A stretch of 21,380 bases of DNA, taken from assembly GCA_964445305.1 (NCBI GenBank), contig CAYUKK010000178.1:1-21380 (forward strand). Direction: 5' to 3'. Shown here piece by piece: positions 7,251 to 14,805 of the stretch; within the stretch, counting starts at the first letter, position 1; each line of letters starts with the position of its first letter. Position numbers and translations under genes: made by a program. The stretch comes from CAYUKK01 sp964445305 (GTDB lineage: Bacteria; Acidobacteriota; Aminicenantia; Aminicenantales; UBA8522). The notes below the pieces were generated by a model, which was not told the origin of the DNA, did no database searches, and saw only the letters and a program-made list of their open reading frames with translations.

Positions 7251-7465
7251 CCGGCAACAAGCTTTATGTTGGCAACCTTTATTTGCGCGCCAGCAAGAAG
7301 CAAATTGAGGACCTTTTTGCCCGTTATGGAGAAGTAAAAAGGGTCGAGCTCATCGAAGGGTCTGGATTCGGGTTTGTCGAGATGGCCACGAGTGAGGAAG
7401 CAGAAAGGGCAAAAAAGGCACTCGACGGAGCTGAATTCCTGGAGCGCGTCATCCGGGTTAAATAG
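7247..7465 (+). CDS. small RRM-type RNA-binding protein
   Basis: A 72-residue single RNA-recognition-motif protein. RNP2 is LYVGNL (6-11) and RNP1 is SGFGFVEM (39-46), with the RNA-stacking aromatics Y7, F41 and F43 all present. The alpha helices and final strand (RVIRVK) complete the beta-alpha-beta-beta-alpha-beta fold with almost no tail, whereas many bacterial RRM proteins carry a glycine- or basic-rich extension. Its ATG overlaps the stop of the flavoprotein gene as ATGA, with GGGGAGAGGG just before it, so it is translationally coupled. A post-transcriptional role, possibly on its own operon mRNA, is inferred. The RNA target is unknown. Confidence 0.9.
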   Translation: MTGNKLYVGNLYLRASKKQIEDLFARYGEVKRVELIEGSGFGFVEMATSEEAERAKKALDGAEFLERVIRVK

Positions 7466-7643
7466 GCTGTCCAAGTCGCCAATTTTTAAACCCGGTCGGA
7501 GAGCCCTGCAGACCAGAGCGTTTGAACAAATTCTCCTTTTGGCTAATAAAGAAATAAGATGGCCCGTTCAGGCGCGCCAGGGGTAAAAGGGGAGAGGACC
7601 ACGAAGGGAATTCCACTGAATACTTGGGCTTGAGCCAAAGCTG
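7466..7643. other. non-coding gap after the RRM gene
   Basis: Together with the PilZ promoter and leader this gap runs to 7764. I see no convincing gene, RNA or strong terminator in it. A short imperfect hairpin around TTGGGCTTGAGCCAA (7624-7638) has no following T-run. Confidence 0.4.
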
Positions 7644-7672
7644 TTGCAATCGGCTCTTTCTCTTGGTATAGT
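7644..7672 (+). promoter_or_regulatory. promoter for the PilZ gene
   Basis: TTGCAA (7644-7649) and TATAGT (7667-7672) are separated by 17 bases, with TGG just before the -10 (extended -10). Transcription near 7679 would give a leader of about 85 bases. The leader contains a GAAGAA/TTCTTC inverted repeat but no recognised riboswitch. The gene therefore appears to be its own unit. Confidence 0.55.
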
Positions 7673-7764
7673 CTAGCCTGGGTCGGGGACAGAGAGGGGG
7701 ATGGGTGAAGAAAGTTCTTCTCTCAAGAGGTTACGGCGACTAATTTATTAAGGAATGTGTCCTC

Positions 7765-8142
7765 ATGCGCAAGAAACGGGAAGGGAAAAAGGTGCCCAAG
7801 GAAAGGAGAAAGGACAGCCGGATCAAAGAGGAAGACAAGGTCGTTATCGAATTGCTTTCTAACGACGACCTTCCTGAACAGAAAAGAGTCCTCAACGCCC
7901 TGACCAAAGACATCTCGCCAGGAGGAGTTCGGGTTATGACCAACGTCAACCTTCCTGTCGGCACCCTGCTCAGGCTGGAGATCGGCCTAGCCAGGCGCCG
8001 CAAGCTCATCCAGGCCGTCGGCACTGTCCGCTGGGCGAGGAGCATCTATGAGGAAGAGCTTTTTGAGTTAGGAGTCGAATTTACCCAAATTAGCCCGGAG
8101 GATAAATTCGCCCTTCTTGAGCACACTTACCGAAAAAAGTAA
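7765..8142 (+). CDS. PilZ-domain protein, candidate c-di-GMP effector
   Basis: A 125-residue single-domain PilZ protein. The N-terminal loop RRKDSR supplies the RxxxR motif (R15, R19), and DISPGG supplies the D/NxSxxG motif (D49, S51, G54). Both c-di-GMP-binding signatures are intact. The beta-barrel continues through VGTLLRLEIGL and VGTVRWARSI to ELGVEFTQIS, and a short helix closes the protein. The very basic N-terminus (RKKREGKKVPKERRK) may help nucleotide binding. No output domain is fused, so it would act by binding a partner, as stand-alone PilZ proteins do in motility or secretion control. No cyclase or phosphodiesterase lies in this window. ATG has AAGGA 10 bases upstream. Confidence 0.9.
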   Translation: MRKKREGKKVPKERRKDSRIKEEDKVVIELLSNDDLPEQKRVLNALTKDISPGGVRVMTNVNLPVGTLLRLEIGLARRRKLIQAVGTVRWARSIYEEELFELGVEFTQISPEDKFALLEHTYRKK

Positions 8143-8372
8143 CCCCACGCTCAAGAGAAGATGAGATCGAGAAGGCGGAGGGGAAGCGTTTTCTTTCCAA
8201 GATAATAATAAAGCCCTCCTTGAGAATGAGTGACATGGCCTAATTCTCGCAACGCCTGCCGCGGCAAGGATTCCCCCACGAAGAGGAACGATGAAAGGAC
8301 GGACGTGGACGGACCGTGGTAGGACCGATTCTCATCACGGAATGAAGGATGGCTGCGCTGAAAGGCAAATTT
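8143..8372. other. non-coding gap with a short direct repeat
   Basis: No gene is evident between the PilZ stop and the next promoter. It contains a 10-bp palindrome TGCCGCGGCA (8257-8266) and a near-tandem repeat GGACGGACGT / GGACGGACCGT (8297-8306 and 8307-8317) about 56 bases upstream of the next -35, which could be an activator site but is not distinctive. CTCAAG near 8151 and CTTGAG near 8219 pair only across about 60 bases, so I do not call a terminator. Confidence 0.3.
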
Positions 8373-8400
8373 TTGACTTTTGGGGGGCCATTCCTATATT
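8373..8400 (+). promoter_or_regulatory. promoter of the secreted-peptidase/exporter gene run
   Basis: TTGACT (8373-8378, five of six) and TATATT (8395-8400, five of six) are separated by 16 bases. Transcription would start near 8407. All genes from here to 21333 lie on the plus strand with gaps under 55 bases. Confidence 0.55.
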
Positions 8401-8424
8401 TTTAGGACCTTGAAGAGAAAGCCA

Positions 8425-8475
8425 ATGGCAGAGAAAACAGGCCAAAGGCCAAAAACCTCGGCTCCTCGATGGTGA
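8425..8475 (+). CDS. possible 16-codon leader ORF
   Basis: ATG at 8425 opens a 16-residue frame (MAEKTGQRPKTSAPRW) whose TGA (8473-8475) overlaps the start of the next gene in the string ATGGTGA. It lies within 20 bases of the predicted transcription start. The downstream gene has no SD, so translation of this leader could feed ribosomes to it. There is only a weak GAAGAG-type SD and no conservation evidence, so it may be chance. Confidence 0.2.
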   Translation: MAEKTGQRPKTSAPRW

Positions 8476-9416
8476 GACACGACCAGTGGCGAAAAAAAGT
8501 CCGATGCTGCTTTCTGGCCATCCTGGTGATTATGAGAAGCGGCGCGACCCTAAATTTTTCCTTTTTCGACAAGCCTGACCTTCGCTTCCTTCTTCCCACG
8601 CCTGAAGAGTTCAAAGGCTGGCAAGCTGAGGGTGGAGAGCAGGTTTTTGAGGGCACAGAGCTCTTCTCCTACATCAACGGCGGAGCCGAAATCTATCTTG
8701 AATACGGCTTTCGCCGAGTCCTTGCCCAGGAATATAAGGATGCCGAGGGTCATCGCCTTTCCCTGGAGATTTTTGATATGGACTCGCCAGAGAGCGCTTA
8801 TGGTATTTTTTCCTTCAAAAGGAGTGCCTCGGGAAAGCCCGTCGACCTCGGCGATGAAGCTGACCTGGCCGATTACTACCTCAACGTGTGGAAGGGCCAT
8901 TTTCTCATCACCATCACCGGCTTGGACACGGAGGCTAAGACTTTGACCGCTATTCTGGAGCTGGGAAAGCTGGTGGCGGAAAAAATCGAAGGTGGCCAGC
9001 CCAGGCCAACCCTTCTCGACCTTTATCCGGAGGAAGGAATCGTCCCCCAGTCTTTAAGATTCTTCAAAGGTCCCCTTGGTCTCCTCAATAGTTATCCCTT
9101 TTTCCGGGGTTATGTTTTTTCGACCTCCCGGGCCGCCAGGGCTGACTATCTGAGCGGAGAATCGGTATATCTTTTTGAATACCCGGATGAGCATTCGTGC
9201 CTCAAGGCCTCGTCGGAAGTACGAAAAGCCTTTTTTCAAGATGTCCGCTATACGGACGCGGTTGAGGAGGGCGCTACCTTCCGCGTTACCGACCATCAAG
9301 GCAGGCCGATCTTTGGTGGCGTGAGGAAAAATTATCTTGTCCTCATCATCAACTCCAGAGATATTCGCGCCGCCGTGGAGTTTCTTGACCGCCTTGAGCA
9401 AAGAATGCCCAGGTGA
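8469..9416 (+). CDS. exported DUF6599-like protein of unknown function
   Basis: A 315-residue protein. The N-terminus (basic RKKVR then CCFLAILVIMRSGA) resembles a signal peptide or membrane anchor, so a periplasmic location is likely. The block LFSYINGGAEIYLEYGF (65-81) and the following FDMDSPESAYGIFSF are what I associate with DUF6599, a family with no known activity. The second half repeats the theme with LLNSYPFFRGY and SVYLFEYPDEHSCLKA, suggesting two related sub-domains. It is the first gene of the long plus-strand run and lies 35 bases before the gamma-glutamyltransferase-like gene. No SD precedes ATG 8469. The next in-frame ATG (8532) would remove the signal sequence, so I keep 8469. 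I cannot assign a function. Confidence 0.75.
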   Translation: MVRHDQWRKKVRCCFLAILVIMRSGATLNFSFFDKPDLRFLLPTPEEFKGWQAEGGEQVFEGTELFSYINGGAEIYLEYGFRRVLAQEYKDAEGHRLSLEIFDMDSPESAYGIFSFKRSASGKPVDLGDEADLADYYLNVWKGHFLITITGLDTEAKTLTAILELGKLVAEKIEGGQPRPTLLDLYPEEGIVPQSLRFFKGPLGLLNSYPFFRGYVFSTSRAARADYLSGESVYLFEYPDEHSCLKASSEVRKAFFQDVRYTDAVEEGATFRVTDHQGRPIFGGVRKNYLVLIINSRDIRAAVEFLDRLEQRMPR

Positions 9417-9451
9417 ACCACGACTGAGCGATAGGGAAGGAGGAAAAAAAG

Positions 9452-11311
9452 ATGATAAGCAGGCCTATCTTGTTCATGGCCTTCAAGGTTTTGCCATGCA
9501 TGGGAATTGCTTTCTTTTTGCTCTTCGCAAGCTTAGAGAGTATGGAGCGGACCGAAAAACCCGTTCTCCACGGCAAGCACTGGGTCGCCATCACCGGTAA
9601 GCCCCTGGCTGCGACTGTGGGTGCGATGACTTTTCTTAAGGGCGGGAATGCCGTCGACGCCGCTTGTGCAATGCTGGGAGCCGTGTGCACGATGTACGAT
9701 GTTTTGAGCTGGGGAGGAGAAACGCAGGCCCTCATCTATCACCCTCTGGCCAAGAAAGTCATCGGCGTCAACGCTCTCGGTGTCGCTCCGACCGGCGCCA
9801 CCGTCGACTTTTTTAGGGCTAAGGGGCTCAAGTATCCGCCCGAGAACGGACCGCTGGCCGCTGTGACGCCCGGAACGCCGGGAGGGCTGATGGTCATGCT
9901 GGCTGAATTCGGCTCTCTGTCACTGGCTGAAGTTTTATCTCCAGCCATCCGGATGGCTGAGGAAGGATATCCTATCGAAAACCAGTTAGCCGAGAGCATC
10001 GAGAAGGAGAAAGCCCGCCTTAAAGAGTGGCCATACTCGAGAAAAACCCTTCTTCCCCATCTTGGCCGCGCCTGGGAAGCGCCTGAGCCGGGCGAAATCT
10101 TTCGCCAGCCAGAGCTGGCCACAACACTCAAGAAATTGGTCGAAGCCGAAGCTCAGGCCCTGGCGGCTGGAAAAAGCCGTCGGGACGCTATCTACGCTGC
10201 TTACGACCGCTTTTACAGGGGGGATATCGCAGCTGAGTTCGTTCGCGGCTGCCAGGAACAGGGAGGCCTTATCACTGGGGAAGACCTTGCTAACTGGAAA
10301 GTATACCTGGAAGAACCGGTCGTGACAAGCTACAAGGGCATCGATGTTTACAAGCTCAGCTGCTGGGTCCAGGGACCGGTCATGCTTCAGGCTCTCAACA
10401 TGCTGGAAAGCCTTGATTTGAAGAACATGGGCTACAATAGCGCCGAGTACATCCATGCTCTTTACCAGGTGATGAACCTCGCTTTTTCTGACCGGGATTT
10501 CTATTACGGGGACCCCTATTTTCCACCAGAAGAACCTCTGCGCGGCCTCCTTTCCAAGGAGTATGCGCGGGCACGATTGAAGAGCCTCAACTGGACGGCC
10601 AACGACCCAGCCGTCAAGCCGGGCGACCCTTATCCTTTTGAGGGCAAGAAAAACCCCTATCTCCACTTGCTTGAAAGATGGCTGGAGACAGGGGTACGTG
10701 AGGAAGGTGAGGACATATCCGCTTTCTTTTCCGGGACGACCTCCATCCAGGCTGCCGACGCGGCTGGCTGGGTTGTTTCGGTTACGCCGAGCGGCGGTTG
10801 GATTCCCGCCTGTTTAGCTGGCCATACGGGAATCGGGATGAGCCAGCGCCTGCAGAGCTTCGTCCTCGATGAAGCGGAAAACCCGTTCAACGTCATCGCG
10901 CCGGGAAAGCGTCCGCGGGCGACCCTTACCCCCGGCCTGGCTCTTAAAGATGGGAAGCCCTTTCTTTCTTTCGCCGTCCAGGGGGGAGATACCCAGGATC
11001 AAAACCTGCTCCAGTTTTTCCTTAACGTTGTCGAATTCGGGATGAACGTCCAGCAGGCCTGCGAGGCTCCGAACATCACCAGCTACCAGATGCGGAGTTC
11101 TTTTGGCGAGCACAAATACGCGCCGGGGAAGTTGGATGTCAACGAGAAAACGCCGCCCGAGGTCCGGGAGAAGCTGCGGCGCATGGGTTACAAAATCACT
11201 GTTAAAAAGTATACCTCTGGCCCCATCAACGCTATTTTCTTCGACGGAAAGCATGGCACTTTCTGGGGCGGCTCATCCAATTATGGGGAGGATTACGGCA
11301 TCGCGTGGTGA
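9452..11311 (+). CDS. exported gamma-glutamyltransferase-family enzyme
   Basis: A 619-residue Ntn-hydrolase of the GGT family. An N-terminal signal segment (about 1-30, VLPCMGIAFFLLFASL) directs export. The large-subunit part includes GKPLAATVGAMTFLKGGNAVDAA (about 49-71) and AVTPGTPGGL (137-146). The self-cleavage/catalytic site is SGTTSIQAADAAGW, with T429 as predicted nucleophile and N-terminus of the small subunit. GG at 511-512 matches the oxyanion glycines. The usual TTH is TTS, and the paired serines that bind the gamma-glutamyl carboxylate in E. coli GGT are replaced by AT in GKRPRATLTPG (485-495). The substrate may thus not be glutathione: a gamma-glutamyl peptide or other acylated amino compound is possible. 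ATG follows AAGGAGGA. Confidence 0.88.
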   Translation: MISRPILFMAFKVLPCMGIAFFLLFASLESMERTEKPVLHGKHWVAITGKPLAATVGAMTFLKGGNAVDAACAMLGAVCTMYDVLSWGGETQALIYHPLAKKVIGVNALGVAPTGATVDFFRAKGLKYPPENGPLAAVTPGTPGGLMVMLAEFGSLSLAEVLSPAIRMAEEGYPIENQLAESIEKEKARLKEWPYSRKTLLPHLGRAWEAPEPGEIFRQPELATTLKKLVEAEAQALAAGKSRRDAIYAAYDRFYRGDIAAEFVRGCQEQGGLITGEDLANWKVYLEEPVVTSYKGIDVYKLSCWVQGPVMLQALNMLESLDLKNMGYNSAEYIHALYQVMNLAFSDRDFYYGDPYFPPEEPLRGLLSKEYARARLKSLNWTANDPAVKPGDPYPFEGKKNPYLHLLERWLETGVREEGEDISAFFSGTTSIQAADAAGWVVSVTPSGGWIPACLAGHTGIGMSQRLQSFVLDEAENPFNVIAPGKRPRATLTPGLALKDGKPFLSFAVQGGDTQDQNLLQFFLNVVEFGMNVQQACEAPNITSYQMRSSFGEHKYAPGKLDVNEKTPPEVREKLRRMGYKITVKKYTSGPINAIFFDGKHGTFWGGSSNYGEDYGIAW

Positions 11312-11324
11312 TCGAGGAGGGTTT

Positions 11325-11353
11325 TTGACAGGGCCCATTGCCTGTGCTATAGG
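11325..11353 (+). promoter_or_regulatory. internal promoter before the aminotransferase gene
   Basis: TTGACA (11325-11330) and TATAGG (11348-11353) are separated by 17 bases with TGC before the -10. It shares TTGCCTGTGCTATA and the preceding TTGACA with the kinase promoter at 157-186. Transcription would begin about 4 bases before ATG 11364. The same TTG is also a credible start codon behind AGGAGGG, so the two readings compete. Confidence 0.4.
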
Positions 11354-11363
11354 ATTTATTTCC

Positions 11364-12692
11364 ATGCCTGAAGATGAGAGGTTGAGACGTTTTCTGGCTA
11401 TCCACTCCCGGCTAAGAGCCCGCTTCCCTCAGGCGGAAAGAGACATCCATGGTCACCCCAGAATCCATCTTAATTGCGCGGCCGGCACTCTGACCGTGGA
11501 TACGGCCGCTCGGGCCATGGCTGAGGCCTCAACCTGGCTGAACTCGCTTCCTGGCGACATACACCCGGCTGAGATCACGACTCGAGAATTCCACTGGCGC
11601 ATCCGGGAGATCGTCTCCGACTTCGTGAACGCTCGGTCACCCGAGGAAATCAGCTTCCATTTCTCCTCCACCCAGGCCCTCTTTAACCTGGCTGTTTCGC
11701 TTCGTGGCCAGTTTGTGGCTCAGAGGAATGTCATCGTCACCGACCTCGACCACATGGCCAACATCACCCCCTGGGAATTCGTCGGGGGCAAATGGCGTCG
11801 CTCAGAGGTGCGACGGGCTCGAATCCAAGAGCCTGGCCTTCTGGACCTTGACCATCTTCTCTCCTTAGTGGATGAGAACACAGCGCTTGTTGCATTGACT
11901 CTCGCTTCGAACGGCATTGGAACCCTGGTCCCGCTGGAACAGCTCGTCCCAGCCATCAGGGCGCGAGCTCCCTCCTGTCTAATTTGCGTTGACGCTGTCC
12001 ACCATGCTCTTCATGGCCCCATCGATGTCCGGAAACTGGATTGCGATTTCCTCGTCTTTTCCGGCTATAAGGTTTTTGGACCCATGCTGGGTGTTCTTTG
12101 GGGAAGGAAGGAAGTCCTTGCTCGGATGAGGCCTTATCGCGTCGAAACACACAGGGATATGCTTCCTTACAAGTACGAACAAGGAACGCTGAACAACGCC
12201 GCTTTGGCCTCCCTCGGCGCTGCGCTCCAGTACCTCTTATGGCTAGACCAGGAGCTTCATCCCGCCGATTGCGGGGAGCCTATGAGCCGACGCCAGCGTT
12301 TCGAACGGGTGATGTCAGATATTCGAAGCTATGAAGAGGAGATTTCCAGGCGTATCTTAGAGCGGCTTGGCCAACTTGACCAGGACTGGTTTTACCTTTA
12401 CGGCGTTCAAGAACCCAGCCTTGTTTCCGAGCGCGACCCGACTTTTGCTCTTGATATTCAGGGCATGGAGCCGGCTGAGATGAAAAAGCTCTTTTGGGAG
12501 CGTTACGGCATCCAGGTGGCTGACGGAAACCACTATGCAGCAATTTTCTACCGGCATTATCGACGGCCGAGTGTTTGTCGGGCCAGCTTTGCCCATTACA
12601 ATAGCCTTGAGGAAGTAGGGACTTTTCTCGAGGCCATTGACGATTTTATCGGAAGCGGCATCAAGAACGGGGAAGCGCGGGGCGCGCCTTAG
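11364..12692 (+). CDS. class V aminotransferase / cysteine-desulfurase-like PLP enzyme
   Basis: A 442-residue fold-type-I PLP enzyme without a signal peptide, so cytosolic, unlike its neighbours. Key motifs: LNCAAGTLT (36-44) near the N-terminus, SSTQALFNLA (101-110) for phosphate binding, DLDHMANITPW (127-137), CVDAVHHALHG with D210 (pyridine nitrogen) and H213, and FSGYKVFGPMLGVLWG with the Schiff-base lysine K236. The GYKVFGP context resembles the VC1184-type cysteine-desulfurase-like subfamily rather than IscS/SufS, and I see no clear catalytic cysteine loop. The substrate is unknown. An alternative start, TTG 11325, has a strong SD (AGGAGGG at 11315-11321) and would add 13 residues. I chose the ATG because AGGA precedes it and a promoter appears to overlap the TTG. 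Confidence 0.82.
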   Translation: MPEDERLRRFLAIHSRLRARFPQAERDIHGHPRIHLNCAAGTLTVDTAARAMAEASTWLNSLPGDIHPAEITTREFHWRIREIVSDFVNARSPEEISFHFSSTQALFNLAVSLRGQFVAQRNVIVTDLDHMANITPWEFVGGKWRRSEVRRARIQEPGLLDLDHLLSLVDENTALVALTLASNGIGTLVPLEQLVPAIRARAPSCLICVDAVHHALHGPIDVRKLDCDFLVFSGYKVFGPMLGVLWGRKEVLARMRPYRVETHRDMLPYKYEQGTLNNAALASLGAALQYLLWLDQELHPADCGEPMSRRQRFERVMSDIRSYEEEISRRILERLGQLDQDWFYLYGVQEPSLVSERDPTFALDIQGMEPAEMKKLFWERYGIQVADGNHYAAIFYRHYRRPSVCRASFAHYNSLEEVGTFLEAIDDFIGSGIKNGEARGAP

Positions 12693-12732
12693 CTCTGGAG
12701 TGGCCCCGAGCTTCTTGGAGAAAGGAGGCCTC

Positions 12733-14805
12733 ATGGTCAAAAAATCATCTTTAATCTTCTCCATCTTGCTTGTCCTCCTCGGCTGGACATGGAGTCAAGC
12801 AGAGGAAGGAAAGAGTCCCAAGCTCCTCGACATCGAGACGTTCATGGAGATGGAATCACTGGGTAACCCTGATATTTCGCCAGACGGCAAGCAGGTCATC
12901 TTCGCGCGCACGTGGGTGGACAAAATGAACGACCGCTATAACAGTAACCTCTGGATAGTCGACGTGGAAGGAAAACGGCTGCGTGAACTCACGCCGGGGA
13001 ACTGGCGAGATAGCTCGCCTGTCTGGTCGCCGGACGGGAAGAAGGTGGCCTTTCTCTCTGACCGGGACGGGACCTCCCAGATCCACGTCCTCTGGCTGGA
13101 TACCCGGGAAGTCGCCCAGCTTACTCACGTCGAGACGACGCCGAATGAGCTGAGCTGGTCTCCGGACGGGAAAAAATTAGCCTTCACCATGTTCATCCAG
13201 GACGAAAAGCCCATCCTGAGTGTGAAGCTTCCCCGCCGGCCAAGAGGAGCAAAGTGGGCTGAACCAGCCATCCTCATCGACCGCCTTTCCTGGCGAAGCG
13301 ACGGCCGGGGCCCCCTGCCCAAAGGGCATTCTCATGTTTTCATCCTCGATGCTGAAGTTGGTGGGACACCGCGCCAGATAACGTCGGGCGATTATTCCCA
13401 TAGCGACCCTGAATGGTCTTCTGACGGCAACAAGATTTATTTCTCGGCCATCCGCAAGCCTGACGCGGAATATCAGGAGGGGGATTCGGAAATCTATGCC
13501 GTTGACCTCAAAACGCTCGAAATTCGGGCCCTTACCGATAGAAAAGGGCCGGACCGGACGCCCCGTGTCTCGCCCGACGGCAAGTGGATTGCTTACACAG
13601 GCTATGACGAAAAGAACTACACGAGCCATCTTTCGGACATCTACCTGATGGACCAAGCTGGCGGAAACAAGAAACGGCTGGCTGGGAGCCTTCCCAGTTC
13701 TCCCTCCAGCCTGCTCTGGGCTCCGGATAGCTCAGGCGTTTTCTATTTGATGGCCGAGAAGGGAGAATCGAACGTTTATTTCGTTTCCCTGGATGGCCAA
13801 ATCAAGAAAGTAACGAGTGGAGTCCATTACCTCGGCGGCCTCAGCTTATCGCGAACCGGACAAGCCGCAACCATCCTGTCCACGTACCACTGCCCTGGCC
13901 ATCTCGTGACCTTTAACCTGGCCAAGCCACTGGCTCTGCGGACACTCGTCGACGTCAACCAGGATGTTTTAGCTGACATCAAGCTGGGTGAAGTCGAAGA
14001 GCTATGGTTCAAATCCGTGGATGGATGGGATATCCAGGGCTGGCTCATCAAGCCCGCCCTCTTCGACCCGGCCAAGAAGTACCCCTTGCTTCTCTGGATC
14101 CACGGTGGTCCCTGGGCGATGTACAACGTGGCGTTCAACTGGGAATGGCAGAACTTTGCTGCCGAAGGTTATGCTGTCCTCTACACCAACCCGCGAGGGA
14201 GCACGGGTTACGGGCAGGACTTCGTCAATGGCATCCAGTATGCATATCCAGGCAAAGACTATGATGACCTCATGGCGGGCGTGGATGCGGCAATAGCTAA
14301 AGGTTTTATCGACGAGAATAACCTATTCGTTTGCGGCGGCAGTGGGGGCGGAGTTTTGACAGCCTGGATTGTCGGCCACACGGATCGCTTCCGCGCCGCT
14401 GTGTCCATGCGACCCGTCATCAACTGGCACTCTTTTGTTGGGACGACCGATGGCCATATGTGGTACAGGCAATTTAAGAAATATCCCTGGGAAGACCCGC
14501 TCGAGTATGCCCTCCGCTCGCCCCTTCACTATGTAGCGAACGTGACCACTCCCATCATGATCATGACGGGCGAAGCCGACCTGCGGACTCCCATCAGCCA
14601 GAGCGAAGAATACTACCGGGCCCTCAAGATGCTCAAAAAAGAAACCCTGCTTGTTCGCATGCCCGAGGAGTACCATGGCTGGCGTCGGCCTTCCCACCGT
14701 CTCCTTCAGCAACTCTACCTCCTCGAGTGGTTTGAAAAATACAGGAAAAAAGATTCAGCTGGAAAAAATAAGTCGTCCTCAACGGAAAAAGGAGGCAGAC
14801 CATGA
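12733..14805 (+). CDS. exported S9-family prolyl-oligopeptidase-type peptidase
   Basis: A 690-residue serine peptidase of the acylaminoacyl/dipeptidyl-peptidase type. A signal peptide (1-23, KKSSLIFSILLVLLGWTWSQA) leads to the periplasm. A seven-bladed-type beta-propeller (about 35-410) shows repeated PDGK/SPDG blocks at 50-53, 100-103, 144-147 and 281-284. The alpha/beta-hydrolase domain follows with LLWIHGGPWA (453-462), nucleophile S537 in GGSGGG, D616 in GEADLRTP and H648 in EYHGW. The nucleophile elbow has Gly after Ser, where the family often has Tyr or Trp. It should cleave short peptides, often releasing dipeptides or acyl-amino acids. The ATG has AAAGGAGG, and the stop overlaps the next start as ATGA. 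Upstream in-frame starts inside the aminotransferase gene were discarded. Confidence 0.9.
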   Translation: MVKKSSLIFSILLVLLGWTWSQAEEGKSPKLLDIETFMEMESLGNPDISPDGKQVIFARTWVDKMNDRYNSNLWIVDVEGKRLRELTPGNWRDSSPVWSPDGKKVAFLSDRDGTSQIHVLWLDTREVAQLTHVETTPNELSWSPDGKKLAFTMFIQDEKPILSVKLPRRPRGAKWAEPAILIDRLSWRSDGRGPLPKGHSHVFILDAEVGGTPRQITSGDYSHSDPEWSSDGNKIYFSAIRKPDAEYQEGDSEIYAVDLKTLEIRALTDRKGPDRTPRVSPDGKWIAYTGYDEKNYTSHLSDIYLMDQAGGNKKRLAGSLPSSPSSLLWAPDSSGVFYLMAEKGESNVYFVSLDGQIKKVTSGVHYLGGLSLSRTGQAATILSTYHCPGHLVTFNLAKPLALRTLVDVNQDVLADIKLGEVEELWFKSVDGWDIQGWLIKPALFDPAKKYPLLLWIHGGPWAMYNVAFNWEWQNFAAEGYAVLYTNPRGSTGYGQDFVNGIQYAYPGKDYDDLMAGVDAAIAKGFIDENNLFVCGGSGGGVLTAWIVGHTDRFRAAVSMRPVINWHSFVGTTDGHMWYRQFKKYPWEDPLEYALRSPLHYVANVTTPIMIMTGEADLRTPISQSEEYYRALKMLKKETLLVRMPEEYHGWRRPSHRLLQQLYLLEWFEKYRKKDSAGKNKSSSTEKGGRP

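Noticed and set aside
3767..7465. A complete Hnd-type NADP-reducing hydrogenase operon
   Set aside because: No HndA or H-cluster-bearing HndD subunit is present; the gene after the flavoprotein encodes an RRM protein.
7673..7764. Possible c-di-GMP riboswitch in the leader of the PilZ gene
   Set aside because: I looked for the conserved GEMM-type core and do not see it; only a small GAAGAA/TTCTTC hairpin is present.
8147..8226. Nested inverted repeats CTCAAG/CTTGAG and GGAGGG/CCCTCC after the PilZ gene
   Set aside because: The arms are short and the enclosed loop is long, with no T-run after the distal arm, so a terminator or structured RNA is not supported.
8297..8317. CRISPR-like or satellite repeat
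   Set aside because: Only two imperfect 10-11 base copies with no spacers; no array or associated genes are present in the window.
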